Source: Paeniglutamicibacter antarcticus (GTDB taxonomy: Bacteria > Actinomycetota > Actinomycetes > Actinomycetales > Micrococcaceae). Taken from it: 64,000 nucleotides of DNA. Made by a program: the position numbers and the translations under genes. This document shows, piece by piece, positions 16,887 through 24,796 of this stretch (the first letter of the stretch is position 1; every line of letters starts with the position of its first letter). The notes beneath the pieces are model-generated. The model saw nothing but the letters and a program-made list of their open reading frames with translations. It was not told the DNA's origin and ran no database searches. The DNA lies in NCBI RefSeq assembly GCF_900010755.1, contig NZ_CZJT01000085.1, positions 1-64,000 of the forward strand. Reading direction: 5' to 3'.

Positions 16887-17758
16887 GGCTGTGATCCTTC
16901 CAATTTGGTCTGGAGATGACGTCCCAACGATGTTGCCGCCAGGGCGAGCGCGACAATGGCAAGGCCCGGCATGACCTCAAGCCACCACGCCTTGGTGATG
17001 AACATTCGTCCGGCATCCAGCAGTGCGCCCCATTCGGGGGACGGCGGTGCCACACCCAGGCCCAGGAAGGCCAGTCCGGATGCCCAGACGATGGACTGTC
17101 CCACGCCCAACGTAACCACCGCAATGAGCGGCCGCATGGCATTGGGGAAGACATGTTGGCGAAGTACCTGCCAACGACTGTGTCCCAGCCCGTGGGCCGC
17201 TTCGACGTAACCAGAGTTGCGTACGGCCAATACCTGGCCGCGGATCATGCGTGCATAGCCCGGGGCCGTTCCCAGTCCTACGGCGACGATCTGCGTGGTG
17301 ACACTTGGTCCGTAGATCGTCACAAAGAGCATGGCGAGCAGCAGCACGGGGAAGGCAAAGAGCACTTCCAGGCCGCGGTTGATCAGGCCGTCGGCAAACC
17401 GGCCGCCGAGCCCGGCAGTGACGCCGAGGACAGCAGCAATACCGATGGCCAGTCCCGTGGCGCCGAGCCCGATCAGCAGGGATTCTCGGGTTCCGTAAAC
17501 CACGCGGGTGTAGAGGTCGCGTCCCGACTGGTCAGTGCCAAACCAATGGTCCGAGCTGGGTGCTTGAAGTGCTGCTCCCAAGTCGATAGCCAACGGGTCG
17601 GCTCCGGTCAAAAGCCTTGGGGCCAGTGCGGCAATCACGAAAAATGCCAGAACGACGGTGCTGATGACCGCTGCAACAGGGACACCTCCAAGCAGCGAAG
17701 CGGTGAAGGTCCGGGCTGTGACTTCGGGTTTTCCCGGAGTAAATGTCGTGGTGCTCAT
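16883..17758 (-). CDS. ABC importer permease, DppC-like
   Basis: A 291-residue inner-membrane permease of the BPD transport family. An N-terminal membrane segment (VISTVVLAFFVIAALAP) is followed by HWFGTDQSGRDLYTRVVYGTRESLLIG, the usual DppC signature after the first helix. Further helices follow, with the EAA loop (EAAHGLGHSRWQVLRQHVFPNA) that docks on the ATPase. Length and motifs look intact. It overlaps the DppB-like gene upstream and the ATPase gene downstream by four bases each. The transported compound is unknown; the following monooxygenases suggest an organosulfur or amine-containing molecule rather than peptides. Confidence 0.88.
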   Translation of the reverse strand: MSTTTFTPGKPEVTARTFTASLLGGVPVAAVISTVVLAFFVIAALAPRLLTGADPLAIDLGAALQAPSSDHWFGTDQSGRDLYTRVVYGTRESLLIGLGATGLAIGIAAVLGVTAGLGGRFADGLINRGLEVLFAFPVLLLAMLFVTIYGPSVTTQIVAVGLGTAPGYARMIRGQVLAVRNSGYVEAAHGLGHSRWQVLRQHVFPNAMRPLIAVVTLGVGQSIVWASGLAFLGLGVAPPSPEWGALLDAGRMFITKAWWLEVMPGLAIVALALAATSLGRHLQTKLEGSQP

Positions 17759-18777
17759 GATGTCTTCAACCTCGGATCAATCAGGGTATAGGCAACGTCC
17801 ACCAGCAGGTTCGCCACGACGTAGATGACGGCCACAAGGATGACGATTCCGCAGACCACCGGTAGGTCCCGGGAGTTCACCGCGGTGACCAGGACTTTGC
17901 CCAGGCCGGGCCGGGTGAAGATGCTTTCGGCAATCACGGCGGCGGAGAACAAGGAACCTAGTGCCCACCCGCTGAGGGTGATGCCCGGGAGCACCGAGTG
18001 GCGCAGCACGTGACGCAAGCGAACCCCGGTGTCCCCCATACCGCGCATCCTTGCGGTCAACGCGAAAGGCTGGTCCATGCCCGACTCGAATTCGGTGCGA
18101 ATCACTTGGCCGAGGAACCCCGCCAACGGGATTCCCAGTGTCAGCGCGGGCAAAAGCAGACCGCCGATCCCCGTGCCACCCACGACCGGGAAGAGTCCCA
18201 GGTTCAAGGCGAAGACCACCAGCAGAATGACCCCGAGCCAGTATTGCGGAAGACCGGCCGCCAAGGCCTCAAGTCCTGACGCCACGGAGGAAAAGAAACG
18301 GTTTCGCTTCGCGGTGCCGACAATCACCACGATGCAGATGGCCCAGGCGATCAACAGGGAGGTAAACGTCAGCACGATGGTCGGGGCGATCTGGTCGCCG
18401 ATCACCTCGATGACGGGTTTGTGCAGCTGATACGAAGTGCCTAGATTTCCCGTGGCGAGGTCGCCCAGAAATCGGAAGTACTGCACGATCAGCGGGTCGG
18501 TGAAACCGTATTTCTCATTGATAGGTGCCAACTCGGCCGCTGTTCGTTCCTGGATCTGCCCATTGAGCTGGTTGAGCAGAAGGGTGGCCCTATCCCCCGG
18601 CAGCAAGGACTGGATGAGGAAGGTGAACGTGGCTGCAGCCCAAATGACTCCCACTGCGGAAAGTAGCCTGGTGCCCAGGCTGCGCAGTCCTGTGAAGATG
18701 TGTCTGTCCCGCCGCGGACGGCTTGCTTGGTCCGGGTCTGTCTCGAGGGTGGTCTCTCGTGTTTCAAGGATGCTCAT
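17755..18777 (-). CDS. ABC importer permease, DppB-like
   Basis: A 340-residue permease. After a 30-residue polar N-terminus it has the first membrane helix (LLSAVGVIWAAATFTFLIQSLLPGD), the long periplasmic loop with QYFRFLGDLATGNLGTSYQLHKPV, and five more helices. ALTARMRGMGDTGVRLRHVLRHSVLPG is the EAA-type coupling segment. It would form the channel together with the DppC-like partner. The gene lies six bases downstream of the binding-protein gene and overlaps the next permease by four bases. Confidence 0.88.
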   Translation of the reverse strand: MSILETRETTLETDPDQASRPRRDRHIFTGLRSLGTRLLSAVGVIWAAATFTFLIQSLLPGDRATLLLNQLNGQIQERTAAELAPINEKYGFTDPLIVQYFRFLGDLATGNLGTSYQLHKPVIEVIGDQIAPTIVLTFTSLLIAWAICIVVIVGTAKRNRFFSSVASGLEALAAGLPQYWLGVILLVVFALNLGLFPVVGGTGIGGLLLPALTLGIPLAGFLGQVIRTEFESGMDQPFALTARMRGMGDTGVRLRHVLRHSVLPGITLSGWALGSLFSAAVIAESIFTRPGLGKVLVTAVNSRDLPVVCGIVILVAVIYVVANLLVDVAYTLIDPRLKTS

Positions 18778-18783
18778 AGCGGC

Positions 18784-20454
18784 CTACTCGGTGAAGTAGG
18801 CGTCGTGGAACACCGGCTCGCCCTGGGAGGCTTCAAGCCAGATGTCCTTGACTTTGGGGTTGCTGGCCACCGAGGAAGTCTGTGTGTACAGGCCCACGGC
18901 CACCGCCTCATCACTGAGGAGTTGCTGGGCTTCCCCGTAGAGCTTGTTTGCCTCGGCGGTGGTCTTCGCCGAGTTGGCCTTCAAGATGACGTCCTCGATC
19001 TTGGCGTTGTTGTAGAACGTCGTATTGGCGGGATTTGGTTTTTTCTCGGTGTTCTGGCGGAAATTGATGTAGAGGATCCCTGCATGTGGGCTCGTCCAAT
19101 AGCCCAGCTGGGCATCGTAGCTGTCGGGCGTGGAGAACTGTCCCGAGAACAACTCGGCCTGCGTTGCCGGCACCAACGTGACCTTGAATCCTGTGGCTTT
19201 TACTTGTTCCTGCAAGTTCTGCAGGGCGGTGGCACCTTCAGCCGTGACGATGGAGTTCAGGCCAAAGACGATCTTGATTTCCAGTTCCTTGCCGTCTTTG
19301 GTGCGAGTGCCCTCCGCGGAGCGTTCGGTCCAGCCGGCCTCGTCCAGGAGCACGTTGGCCTTTTCCACATCAAACGGGTAATCGGCAGCGACATCCGGGT
19401 TGTATCCGGGTGTACTGCTACTCACCGTTCCGTTGCCTTCGAAAGGAACAACGCCGAGGAACGCCGAGTCCACCACGGCCTTCCTGTCGGCACTGTATGC
19501 AAACGCCTGGCGGACCTTCACATCGGTGAACGGTCCTTCAACGGTGTTCAGGGACAGGGTCACCGGACGGCCTGGTGTCAGGAATTGCTGGACATCGAAT
19601 TGTGCCTTGGCTGTATCGAAGTCGACGGTCGGCACCTCGCCGATGGCGTCGGATTCTCCGCTGGCCAGCGAACCAAAGCGGGAGGTGTTGTCCTGGATGA
19701 ACGACCAGACAACCGAATCGACGTAGGCCGGTCCCTGGTGCTTCGCATTTTGGGGTGCTGAGTTGTACGCGTCGTTGCGGTTGAAAGTGATCGATTGGCC
19801 GCGCTTCCATTCGCCGACGGTGAAGGGACCAGAACCGATGGGAGACTCGCAATTTTCGGCTTCGGAACGCGATTCGAGAGCCGTCGGCGATTGGATGCCA
19901 AAGTAGCCCTGGCTGAGCGCGGAGAGAAATGGCGCGAATGGCTCGCTGAGCTTGACCTCGAGGGTCGTCGCATCGATCGCACGACTGGAGGAATAGTAGT
20001 CACCGATGTGGGCTTGGACCGTTCCGTTGCCACCGCCCTGCCAGAATTCGAAGTTGTCGCTCACTGCCTGGGCGTCCAACGGTGTCCCGTCGGTGAATTC
20101 CAATCCGGGCTTCAGGGTAAAGGTCCACGTGAGTTGGTCTTCGCTGACTTTCCATTTCTCGGCCAGCCACGCAACGATCGATCCGTCCTCGGTCTGAGAC
20201 ACCAGTGAATCGAGCACCTGGCGGGAAAGGAAAGCCTGCTGGATCCAGCCGCCGTAGACGCATGCAGGTTCCTGCAGGTGGGCGTATCTGATGGTTCCAC
20301 CGTCCACCTTTTCGCCGGTTCCGGCCTCTGCAGAAGTTGTCTGACCTCCGCAGGCTGCCAGCAGCAGGGAGAGGGCCGCGGCGGAGGCAACTGCCCCTGC
20401 TTTGACGGCTTTGGAACGAGAAGTCGGCTGGTACGCCGGCTGGCGGTTTTTCAC
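18784..20454 (-). CDS. Extracellular solute-binding lipoprotein (SBP family 5) of the ABC importer
   Basis: A 556-residue family 5 solute-binding protein. The signal peptide ends in a lipobox, LSLLLAACGG at about 27-36, so the mature protein is anchored by a lipidated Cys outside the membrane. IRYAHLQEPACVYGG opens the mature domain; AWLAEKWKVSEDQLTWTFTLKPGLEFTDGTPLDAQ and SPIGSGPFTVGEWKRG are family hallmarks. The GTG start has AGGAG seven bases upstream. It is the first gene of the minus-strand operon and is divergent from a complete monooxygenase gene. The ligand is not predictable from sequence. Confidence 0.88.
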   Translation of the reverse strand: MKNRQPAYQPTSRSKAVKAGAVASAAALSLLLAACGGQTTSAEAGTGEKVDGGTIRYAHLQEPACVYGGWIQQAFLSRQVLDSLVSQTEDGSIVAWLAEKWKVSEDQLTWTFTLKPGLEFTDGTPLDAQAVSDNFEFWQGGGNGTVQAHIGDYYSSSRAIDATTLEVKLSEPFAPFLSALSQGYFGIQSPTALESRSEAENCESPIGSGPFTVGEWKRGQSITFNRNDAYNSAPQNAKHQGPAYVDSVVWSFIQDNTSRFGSLASGESDAIGEVPTVDFDTAKAQFDVQQFLTPGRPVTLSLNTVEGPFTDVKVRQAFAYSADRKAVVDSAFLGVVPFEGNGTVSSSTPGYNPDVAADYPFDVEKANVLLDEAGWTERSAEGTRTKDGKELEIKIVFGLNSIVTAEGATALQNLQEQVKATGFKVTLVPATQAELFSGQFSTPDSYDAQLGYWTSPHAGILYINFRQNTEKKPNPANTTFYNNAKIEDVILKANSAKTTAEANKLYGEAQQLLSDEAVAVGLYTQTSSVASNPKVKDIWLEASQGEPVFHDAYFTE

Positions 20455-20610
20455 GGTGGTACTCCTGCTGGTTGAGGGGTGTGGGGCCCTGGTCCCGGGG
20501 ATCGGAACCTGACGGGCGAGTTGCCTGAGACATGTCTACCGGGGCCCTGTTGCCGGGCGCCACCGCCGAGTCCCGGGCGCTTTGCATGGGTACCCGGGCC
20601 GAAATATGCC

Positions 20611-20620
20611 GTCACATGAC
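20611..20620. promoter_or_regulatory. Operator-like palindrome copy 1 (GTCACATGAC)
   Basis: GTCACATGAC is an imperfect palindrome with perfect GTCA/TGAC ends. Its exact reverse complement, GTCATGTGAC, occurs 53 bases further on. The position in the middle of a divergent promoter region suggests a binding site for a regulator of both transcription units. No regulator gene is adjacent. Confidence 0.5.
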
Positions 20621-20663
20621 GCGATGCCAGGACCTTCACAACATCGTTAAAAGTTCATAAGGG

Positions 20664-20673
20664 GTCATGTGAC
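20664..20673. promoter_or_regulatory. Operator-like palindrome copy 2 (GTCATGTGAC)
   Basis: This is the reverse complement of the element at 20611-20620. The start-to-start spacing of 53 bases equals about five helical turns, so two dimers would lie on the same face of the DNA. It sits about 125 bases upstream of the GTG of the monooxygenase gene. Confidence 0.5.
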
Positions 20674-20798
20674 GACCTATCACTTCGCAATCTCCATTGC
20701 CGGCGCCGTGCCTGAAAACATCAATGGACACCAGCGATCCCGGGGCGGACAGCGCCCAGGAGGACGGATCCAGCTGCCGACATACAAGGAGCAATATC

Positions 20799-22226
20799 GT
20801 GGGCAAGCCACTTCACTTCAACGCATTCGTCATGAATACGACCAGTCATATCCACCATGGACAGTGGCGCCGCCCGGACGCTGGCCAGAGCGAATTCAAC
20901 GACGTCAACACCTGGATCAATCTCGCCCAAACATTGGAGGCAGCCAAGTTCGATGCCATGTTCTTTGCCGACGTCTCGGGGCTCTATGGAGATTCGGATG
21001 CCGACTTCGACGTCTACGCGAACGAGGGCCTGCAGATCCCGTCCAACGATCCCACCGTGCTGCTGGGCGCCCTGGCAGTGAGCACCACGCACATCGGCCT
21101 GGCCACCACCTCGAACGTGGTGCAGAACCATCCGTATAACTTCGCCCGGCAGATCTCCACGCTTGACCACATTTCCAAGGGTCGGATCGCCTGGAACATC
21201 GTCACGGGCATCAATGACAACGCTTCACGCAACTACGGTCTTCCGCAGCTGACCGACCACACCGAGCGCTACGCCTGGGCAGACGAATATGTTGATGTCG
21301 CCTACAAGCTCTGGGAAGGTTCCTGGGATGCCGACGCCTTGAAAAAGGACAAGGAGAACGGGGTCTACTCGGATCCTTCCAAGATCCACAAGATCTACCA
21401 TGAGTCCAAGCGCTACCGAGTCGAAGGGCCGCACCTTCCGTCCCCGTCCCCGCAGCGCACCCCGCTGCTCTTCCAGGCAGGGTCCTCGACCTCGGGCCGC
21501 GCCTTCGTCGCACGCAATGCCGAGGCGACGTTCATCATTGCCCCTTCGCCGGCCATCGCGGCCGAACTCATCAATGACACCCGCCGGCTGGCAGTACAGT
21601 ACGGACGAAACCCGGAGGACATCAAGTTCTTCCAGGGACTCTCATTCATCATCGGAGACACCGAGGAAGCGGCCAGGGAGAAGGAAGCGTACTACGACCA
21701 GTTCGTCAGCGTCGACGGCTATCTGGCCCATTCGGCCATCGTGGACAAGACCGGCCGCGTCTATCCGCCGGAAACCCGGATCGCCGACCTAGACACCAAC
21801 ACCGGCAAGGGCTTCTCCGAGTGGGTGTCCAAGCACATCACCGACCGCGAGCCTGTGGTTGCCGACATCGCCTGGCTCCAGGCCCGCAACACCCGTGTGG
21901 TGGGCACCCCCGAACAGATCGCCGACGAGATTGAAAAGTGGCAAGCTGCGGGCGTGGACGGAATCAACGTCATCAACTGGGTGATTCCGGGATCCTTCGA
22001 GGAATTCGCCGACAAGGTCCTCCCGGTGCTGCGCGAACGCGGCCTGGCCCAGAGTGAGTATTCCGCGGGGACGCTACGCGAAAAGCTGTTCGGTGACGGT
22101 CCGCTGCTCAATGACCGCCACCCGGCGGCCGCCTATCGCGGTGCCTTTGCGTCCGGCCCGTCGAGCTGGGAAGAGGCCTCCGCGCTGCGTGGCGGTGAGG
22201 TGCAGGAAGCCGGCGCCTCCGTCTGA
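20799..22226 (+). CDS. NtaA/SnaA/DszA-family FMN-dependent monooxygenase (intact copy)
   Basis: A 475-residue luciferase-like monooxygenase that would use FMNH2 supplied by a reductase. VGKPLHFNAFVMNTTSHIHHG opens the barrel. DAMFFADVSGLYG, QISTLDHISKGRIAWNIVTG, WADEYVDVAYKLWEGSW, EGPHLPSPSPQRTPLLFQAGSS and GVDGINVINWVIPGSFEEF are all characteristic of the nitrilotriacetate/dibenzothiophene-sulfone monooxygenase group. The GTG at 20799 has AAGGAG seven bases upstream; earlier in-frame codons encode unconserved sequence. It is closely similar to the split gene at 11951-15174 and is divergent from its transporter, so it may now carry the pathway alone. Flavin reductases that could serve it are encoded far away (39461 and 50822). 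The substrate is unknown. Confidence 0.88.
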   Translation: MGKPLHFNAFVMNTTSHIHHGQWRRPDAGQSEFNDVNTWINLAQTLEAAKFDAMFFADVSGLYGDSDADFDVYANEGLQIPSNDPTVLLGALAVSTTHIGLATTSNVVQNHPYNFARQISTLDHISKGRIAWNIVTGINDNASRNYGLPQLTDHTERYAWADEYVDVAYKLWEGSWDADALKKDKENGVYSDPSKIHKIYHESKRYRVEGPHLPSPSPQRTPLLFQAGSSTSGRAFVARNAEATFIIAPSPAIAAELINDTRRLAVQYGRNPEDIKFFQGLSFIIGDTEEAAREKEAYYDQFVSVDGYLAHSAIVDKTGRVYPPETRIADLDTNTGKGFSEWVSKHITDREPVVADIAWLQARNTRVVGTPEQIADEIEKWQAAGVDGINVINWVIPGSFEEFADKVLPVLRERGLAQSEYSAGTLREKLFGDGPLLNDRHPAAAYRGAFASGPSSWEEASALRGGEVQEAGASV

Positions 22227-22249
22227 CCCCGAGGGGCCCGGAACAAGGA

Positions 22250-22303
22250 AATGGGCGTTGGGTTGGTTTCCGGTACACCGGAAGAACCAATCCAACGCCC
22301 ATT
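22250..22303. terminator. Long bidirectional terminator hairpin
   Basis: The left arm begins AATGGGCGTTGGGTTGGTT and the right arm, AACCAATCCAACGCCCATT, complements it with a single G-T exception. The loop itself contains CCGGTACACCGG. It lies between the ends of the convergent monooxygenase and malic enzyme genes, so it can terminate both. Confidence 0.85.
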
Positions 22304-22329
22304 CTGGTGGTGCGTGGTGCTCCGTTTAG

Positions 22330-23505
22330 CTACTGAGCGACGACCGCTGCCTGAACGGCTGCGGCGACCGCCGGCATGACACGCGGGTCAAGCGGCGACG
22401 GGACAATGTAGTCGCTTGAGAGCTTGTCAGTGGCGAGCTCCGCGATGGCGTATGCCGCAGCGATCTTCATTTCCGAGGTAATGCGGCGGGCGCCGGAGTC
22501 CAGCGCGCCACGGAAGATCCCGGGGAACGCCAAGACGTTGTTGATCTGGTTAGGGAAGTCCGAGCGGCCGGTGGCTACCACCGCTGCGTAGTTCCGGGCA
22601 ACCTCCGGCATGACTTCCGGGTCCGGGTTGGACAGGGCGAAGATGATTGCGTTCTCATTCATCCCGGCCAGGTCCTCCTCGGGGATTTTCGAGGAGGAAA
22701 CACCCACCACCACGTCGGCACCCTCCAGGGCCTCGCGGATTCCGCCGATGATGCCTTCCCTGTTGGTGATCGCCGCGTACTTGGCCTTGATGGCGTTCAG
22801 GTCGGTGCGGTCACGGTGGATGGTTCCCTTGGAATCAACCAGGACAACATCCCCGACACCGGACTTGATGAGGATCTCGGCGATCGCGATTCCCGCGGCC
22901 CCGGCACCGGATACCACGACGCGCATCTGATCGAAGGACTTGTGGGTAACCTTTGCCGCGTTGATCAACGCTGCAAGCACCACCACGGCGGTGCCGTGCT
23001 GGTCATCGTGCATGACCGGGCAATCGAGCGCTTCGATGAGGCGTTCTTCGAGCTCGAAGCAACGCGGAGCCGAAATGTCTTCCAGGTTCACCGCGCCGAA
23101 GCTGGGACGCAGGCGGACGAGGGTTTCGATGATCTCATCGACGTTGGTGGTGTTCAGGACCAGTGGGATCGAATCGAGGCCGCCGAATTCCTTGAACAGC
23201 GCGCTCTTGCCTTCCATCACCGGCAGCGAGGCTGCGGCCCCGATATCGCCCAGTCCAAGCACCGCGGTGCCGTCGGAGACAACAACGACCAGGCGTGAGG
23301 CCCATGTATGGGTGGCGTGCATGGACGGATCCGCGGCGATCGCCCGGGACACCTGGGCAACGCCCGGGGTGTAGGCAATGGAAAGGTCTCGCTTGGAATT
23401 CAGCGGCATTTTGCTCTGCACCGTGAGTTTTCCGCCGATGTGTGCGTCGAAGATATCGGTGTCGGTGATGGCGGCGGCAGCGTTGATAGAGGTATCGATA
23501 GACAT
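22330..23505 (-). CDS. NAD(P)-dependent malic enzyme
   Basis: A 391-residue short-form malic enzyme, which decarboxylates malate to pyruvate and links the TCA cycle to gluconeogenic precursors and NAD(P)H. SIAYTPGVAQVSRAIA contains the catalytic Tyr region. LGLGDIGAAASLPVMEGKSALFKEFGG contains the Lys, and the metal-site Glu/Asp pair follows in INLEDISAPRCFELEERL-like and HDDQHGTAVV segments. VVSGAGAAGIAIAEIL is the Rossmann nucleotide loop. The ATG at 23505 has AGGAG six bases upstream. It is monocistronic, ending against a strong terminator. A malic enzyme is useful when growing on aromatics through acetyl-CoA and succinyl-CoA, but no direct regulatory link is visible. Confidence 0.9.
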   Translation of the reverse strand: MSIDTSINAAAAITDTDIFDAHIGGKLTVQSKMPLNSKRDLSIAYTPGVAQVSRAIAADPSMHATHTWASRLVVVVSDGTAVLGLGDIGAAASLPVMEGKSALFKEFGGLDSIPLVLNTTNVDEIIETLVRLRPSFGAVNLEDISAPRCFELEERLIEALDCPVMHDDQHGTAVVVLAALINAAKVTHKSFDQMRVVVSGAGAAGIAIAEILIKSGVGDVVLVDSKGTIHRDRTDLNAIKAKYAAITNREGIIGGIREALEGADVVVGVSSSKIPEEDLAGMNENAIIFALSNPDPEVMPEVARNYAAVVATGRSDFPNQINNVLAFPGIFRGALDSGARRITSEMKIAAAYAIAELATDKLSSDYIVPSPLDPRVMPAVAAAVQAAVVAQ

Positions 23506-23808
23506 GGATGTCTCCTGTGAAAGTTCTGAACTGGAGAGAAGCGAGGAAACGAAATCAGTCGTTCGGCGTGGAGAGCTGGCCTGACACGTCGTCGTGTTGG
23601 GCGCTCTTTCTTGGCCTCGCTGTGCGTATGCAGGCCCGGGGTGGGGGCTGACTGCTGTGCCGCACTGGTCAGTACTTTCTTTAGACCGTGATCCCCACCA
23701 TACGGCAACCTCACTGGCTTTGGCCACCGCCAACCCCCGATCAAGCGAATCACCGCGTCACAATCCACCTCCGCGGACCCCTCGATTTTCCCGAAGAACC
23801 GCCGAAAA
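23506..23808. other. Intergenic region upstream of the malic enzyme gene
   Basis: A 303-base gap between two minus-strand genes, with no supported coding sequence. On the minus strand a possible promoter for the malic enzyme reads TTGCCG (23703-23708), a 17-base spacer, then TCTAAA (23680-23685). The match to consensus is moderate. Nothing else was recognised. Confidence 0.4.
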
Positions 23809-24594
23809 CTAGGGCCTTTTTGATCCCCAGGGAATGACCAACGGCGTGTTGGACACAGGATCCGGAATGATCATGCACGTCAGCCCGAAGACCTCCTCGA
23901 CCAGCTCGGCGGTGACGATCTCCGAGGGGTTGCCCGCTGCCACGACGTTTCCGTCCTTCATCGCGATCAGGTGCGTTGCGTACCGGCAGGCGTGGTTCAG
24001 GTCATGCAGGACCGCGACCATCGTTTGGTTGTTTTCGCGGTTGAGCCTGCTGAAAAGTTCCATCAATTCAATCTGGTGGGCGATGTCCAGGTAGGTCGTC
24101 GGCTCGTCCAAGAGCAGTGTCGGCGTCTGCTGAGCCAGTGCCATGGCCACCCAGACCCGTTGGCGCTGGCCTCCGGAAAGCTCGTCGACCTGCCGTCCGG
24201 ACAGCGAGGTGACATTCGTTGCCGCCATGGCCTCGAGAACTGCCGCCTCATCGTGCCGTGACCATTGGCGGATCATCGACTGGTGCGGATAACGGCCGCG
24301 CGCCACGAGGTCCGCGACCGAAATCCCGTCCGGAGCCGTGGAGGTCTGCGGAAGCAGTCCGAGTTTCCGCGCAACCTCCTTGGCCTTGTAGGAATGGATC
24401 GTCCGGCCATCCAGGAGAATCGCACCGTTTTTGGGCTTGAGCAGGCGCGAGAGGGCCCGAAGCAGCGTCGACTTTCCACAGGCGTTGGGTCCCACAATCA
24501 CCGTGAAGGCGCCCTCGGGAATCTCGATACTCAGGTCCCTGGAGATCACCCGATCGTCGTAGCCCAGGGTGATGGTCTCTGCTGCAAGTGCCAT
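23809..24594 (-). CDS. Iron-siderophore ABC importer ATP-binding protein (FepC/FecE-like)
   Basis: A 261-residue ATPase of the iron-siderophore/B12 import family. The Walker A is GPNACGKSTLLRAL at about 35-48, the signature is LSGGQRQRVWVAMAL, and the Walker B is LLLDEPTTYLDIAHQ; the YLDIAHQIELMEL continuation is typical of FecE/FepC. It would power the FepD/FepG-type permeases encoded at 29356-31586. It is unusual in being separated from them by the exporter pair and a DUF1963 gene, on the same strand as the permeases. A stem-loop lies 16 bases upstream of its start. No clear Shine-Dalgarno is seen. Confidence 0.9.
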   Translation of the reverse strand: MALAAETITLGYDDRVISRDLSIEIPEGAFTVIVGPNACGKSTLLRALSRLLKPKNGAILLDGRTIHSYKAKEVARKLGLLPQTSTAPDGISVADLVARGRYPHQSMIRQWSRHDEAAVLEAMAATNVTSLSGRQVDELSGGQRQRVWVAMALAQQTPTLLLDEPTTYLDIAHQIELMELFSRLNRENNQTMVAVLHDLNHACRYATHLIAMKDGNVVAAGNPSEIVTAELVEEVFGLTCMIIPDPVSNTPLVIPWGSKRP

Positions 24595-24610
24595 GGAACG
24601 TTACTTTCGT

Positions 24611-24642
24611 AGTTGTTCGGCTCCCCCCTGCGGGGAGCAACT
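24611..24642 (-). promoter_or_regulatory. Stem-loop in the 5' leader of the siderophore ATPase gene
   Basis: GCTCCCC (24620-24626) and GGGGAGC (24632-24638) form a perfect 7-base stem with a 5-base loop, extended outward after a bulge by AGTT/AACT. It lies just upstream of the minus-strand start at 24594 and would form in the mRNA leader. It could be a translational control element or a terminator remnant; its role is inferred from position only. Confidence 0.4.
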
Positions 24643-24796
24643 GCTCTGAACCGGGGAGGATCGCGCTGTTCCCGGCGTTGCGTACAACACAAGCAAAGCA
24701 GGAGAAATCGCAGAAACATGCAGCTTTTCGCCGATGTGTCCGTCTGGCGATACAGCATGTCCAGCCCGACCCACGGGCATTGCATAGGCTCTTGGG

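Larger units (their letters stand above)
20455..20798. promoter_or_regulatory. Divergent intergenic region between the importer operon and the monooxygenase gene
   Basis: A 344-base gap with no supported gene. The half next to 20454 is very GC-rich and would form the 5' leader of the binding-protein mRNA. The half towards 20799 is richer in A+T around 20640-20700 and holds two copies of a 10-base palindromic element (separate entries). The leader was inspected for a SAM-type riboswitch because sulfur genes often carry one; no conserved core could be matched. Shine-Dalgarno sequences are AGGAG before 20454 (minus strand) and AAGGAG before 20799. Confidence 0.6.

Noticed and set aside
20455..20600. 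Possible SAM riboswitch in the leader of the importer operon
   Set aside because: The leader is GC-rich and foldable, but the conserved cores of SAM-I/IV could not be matched.
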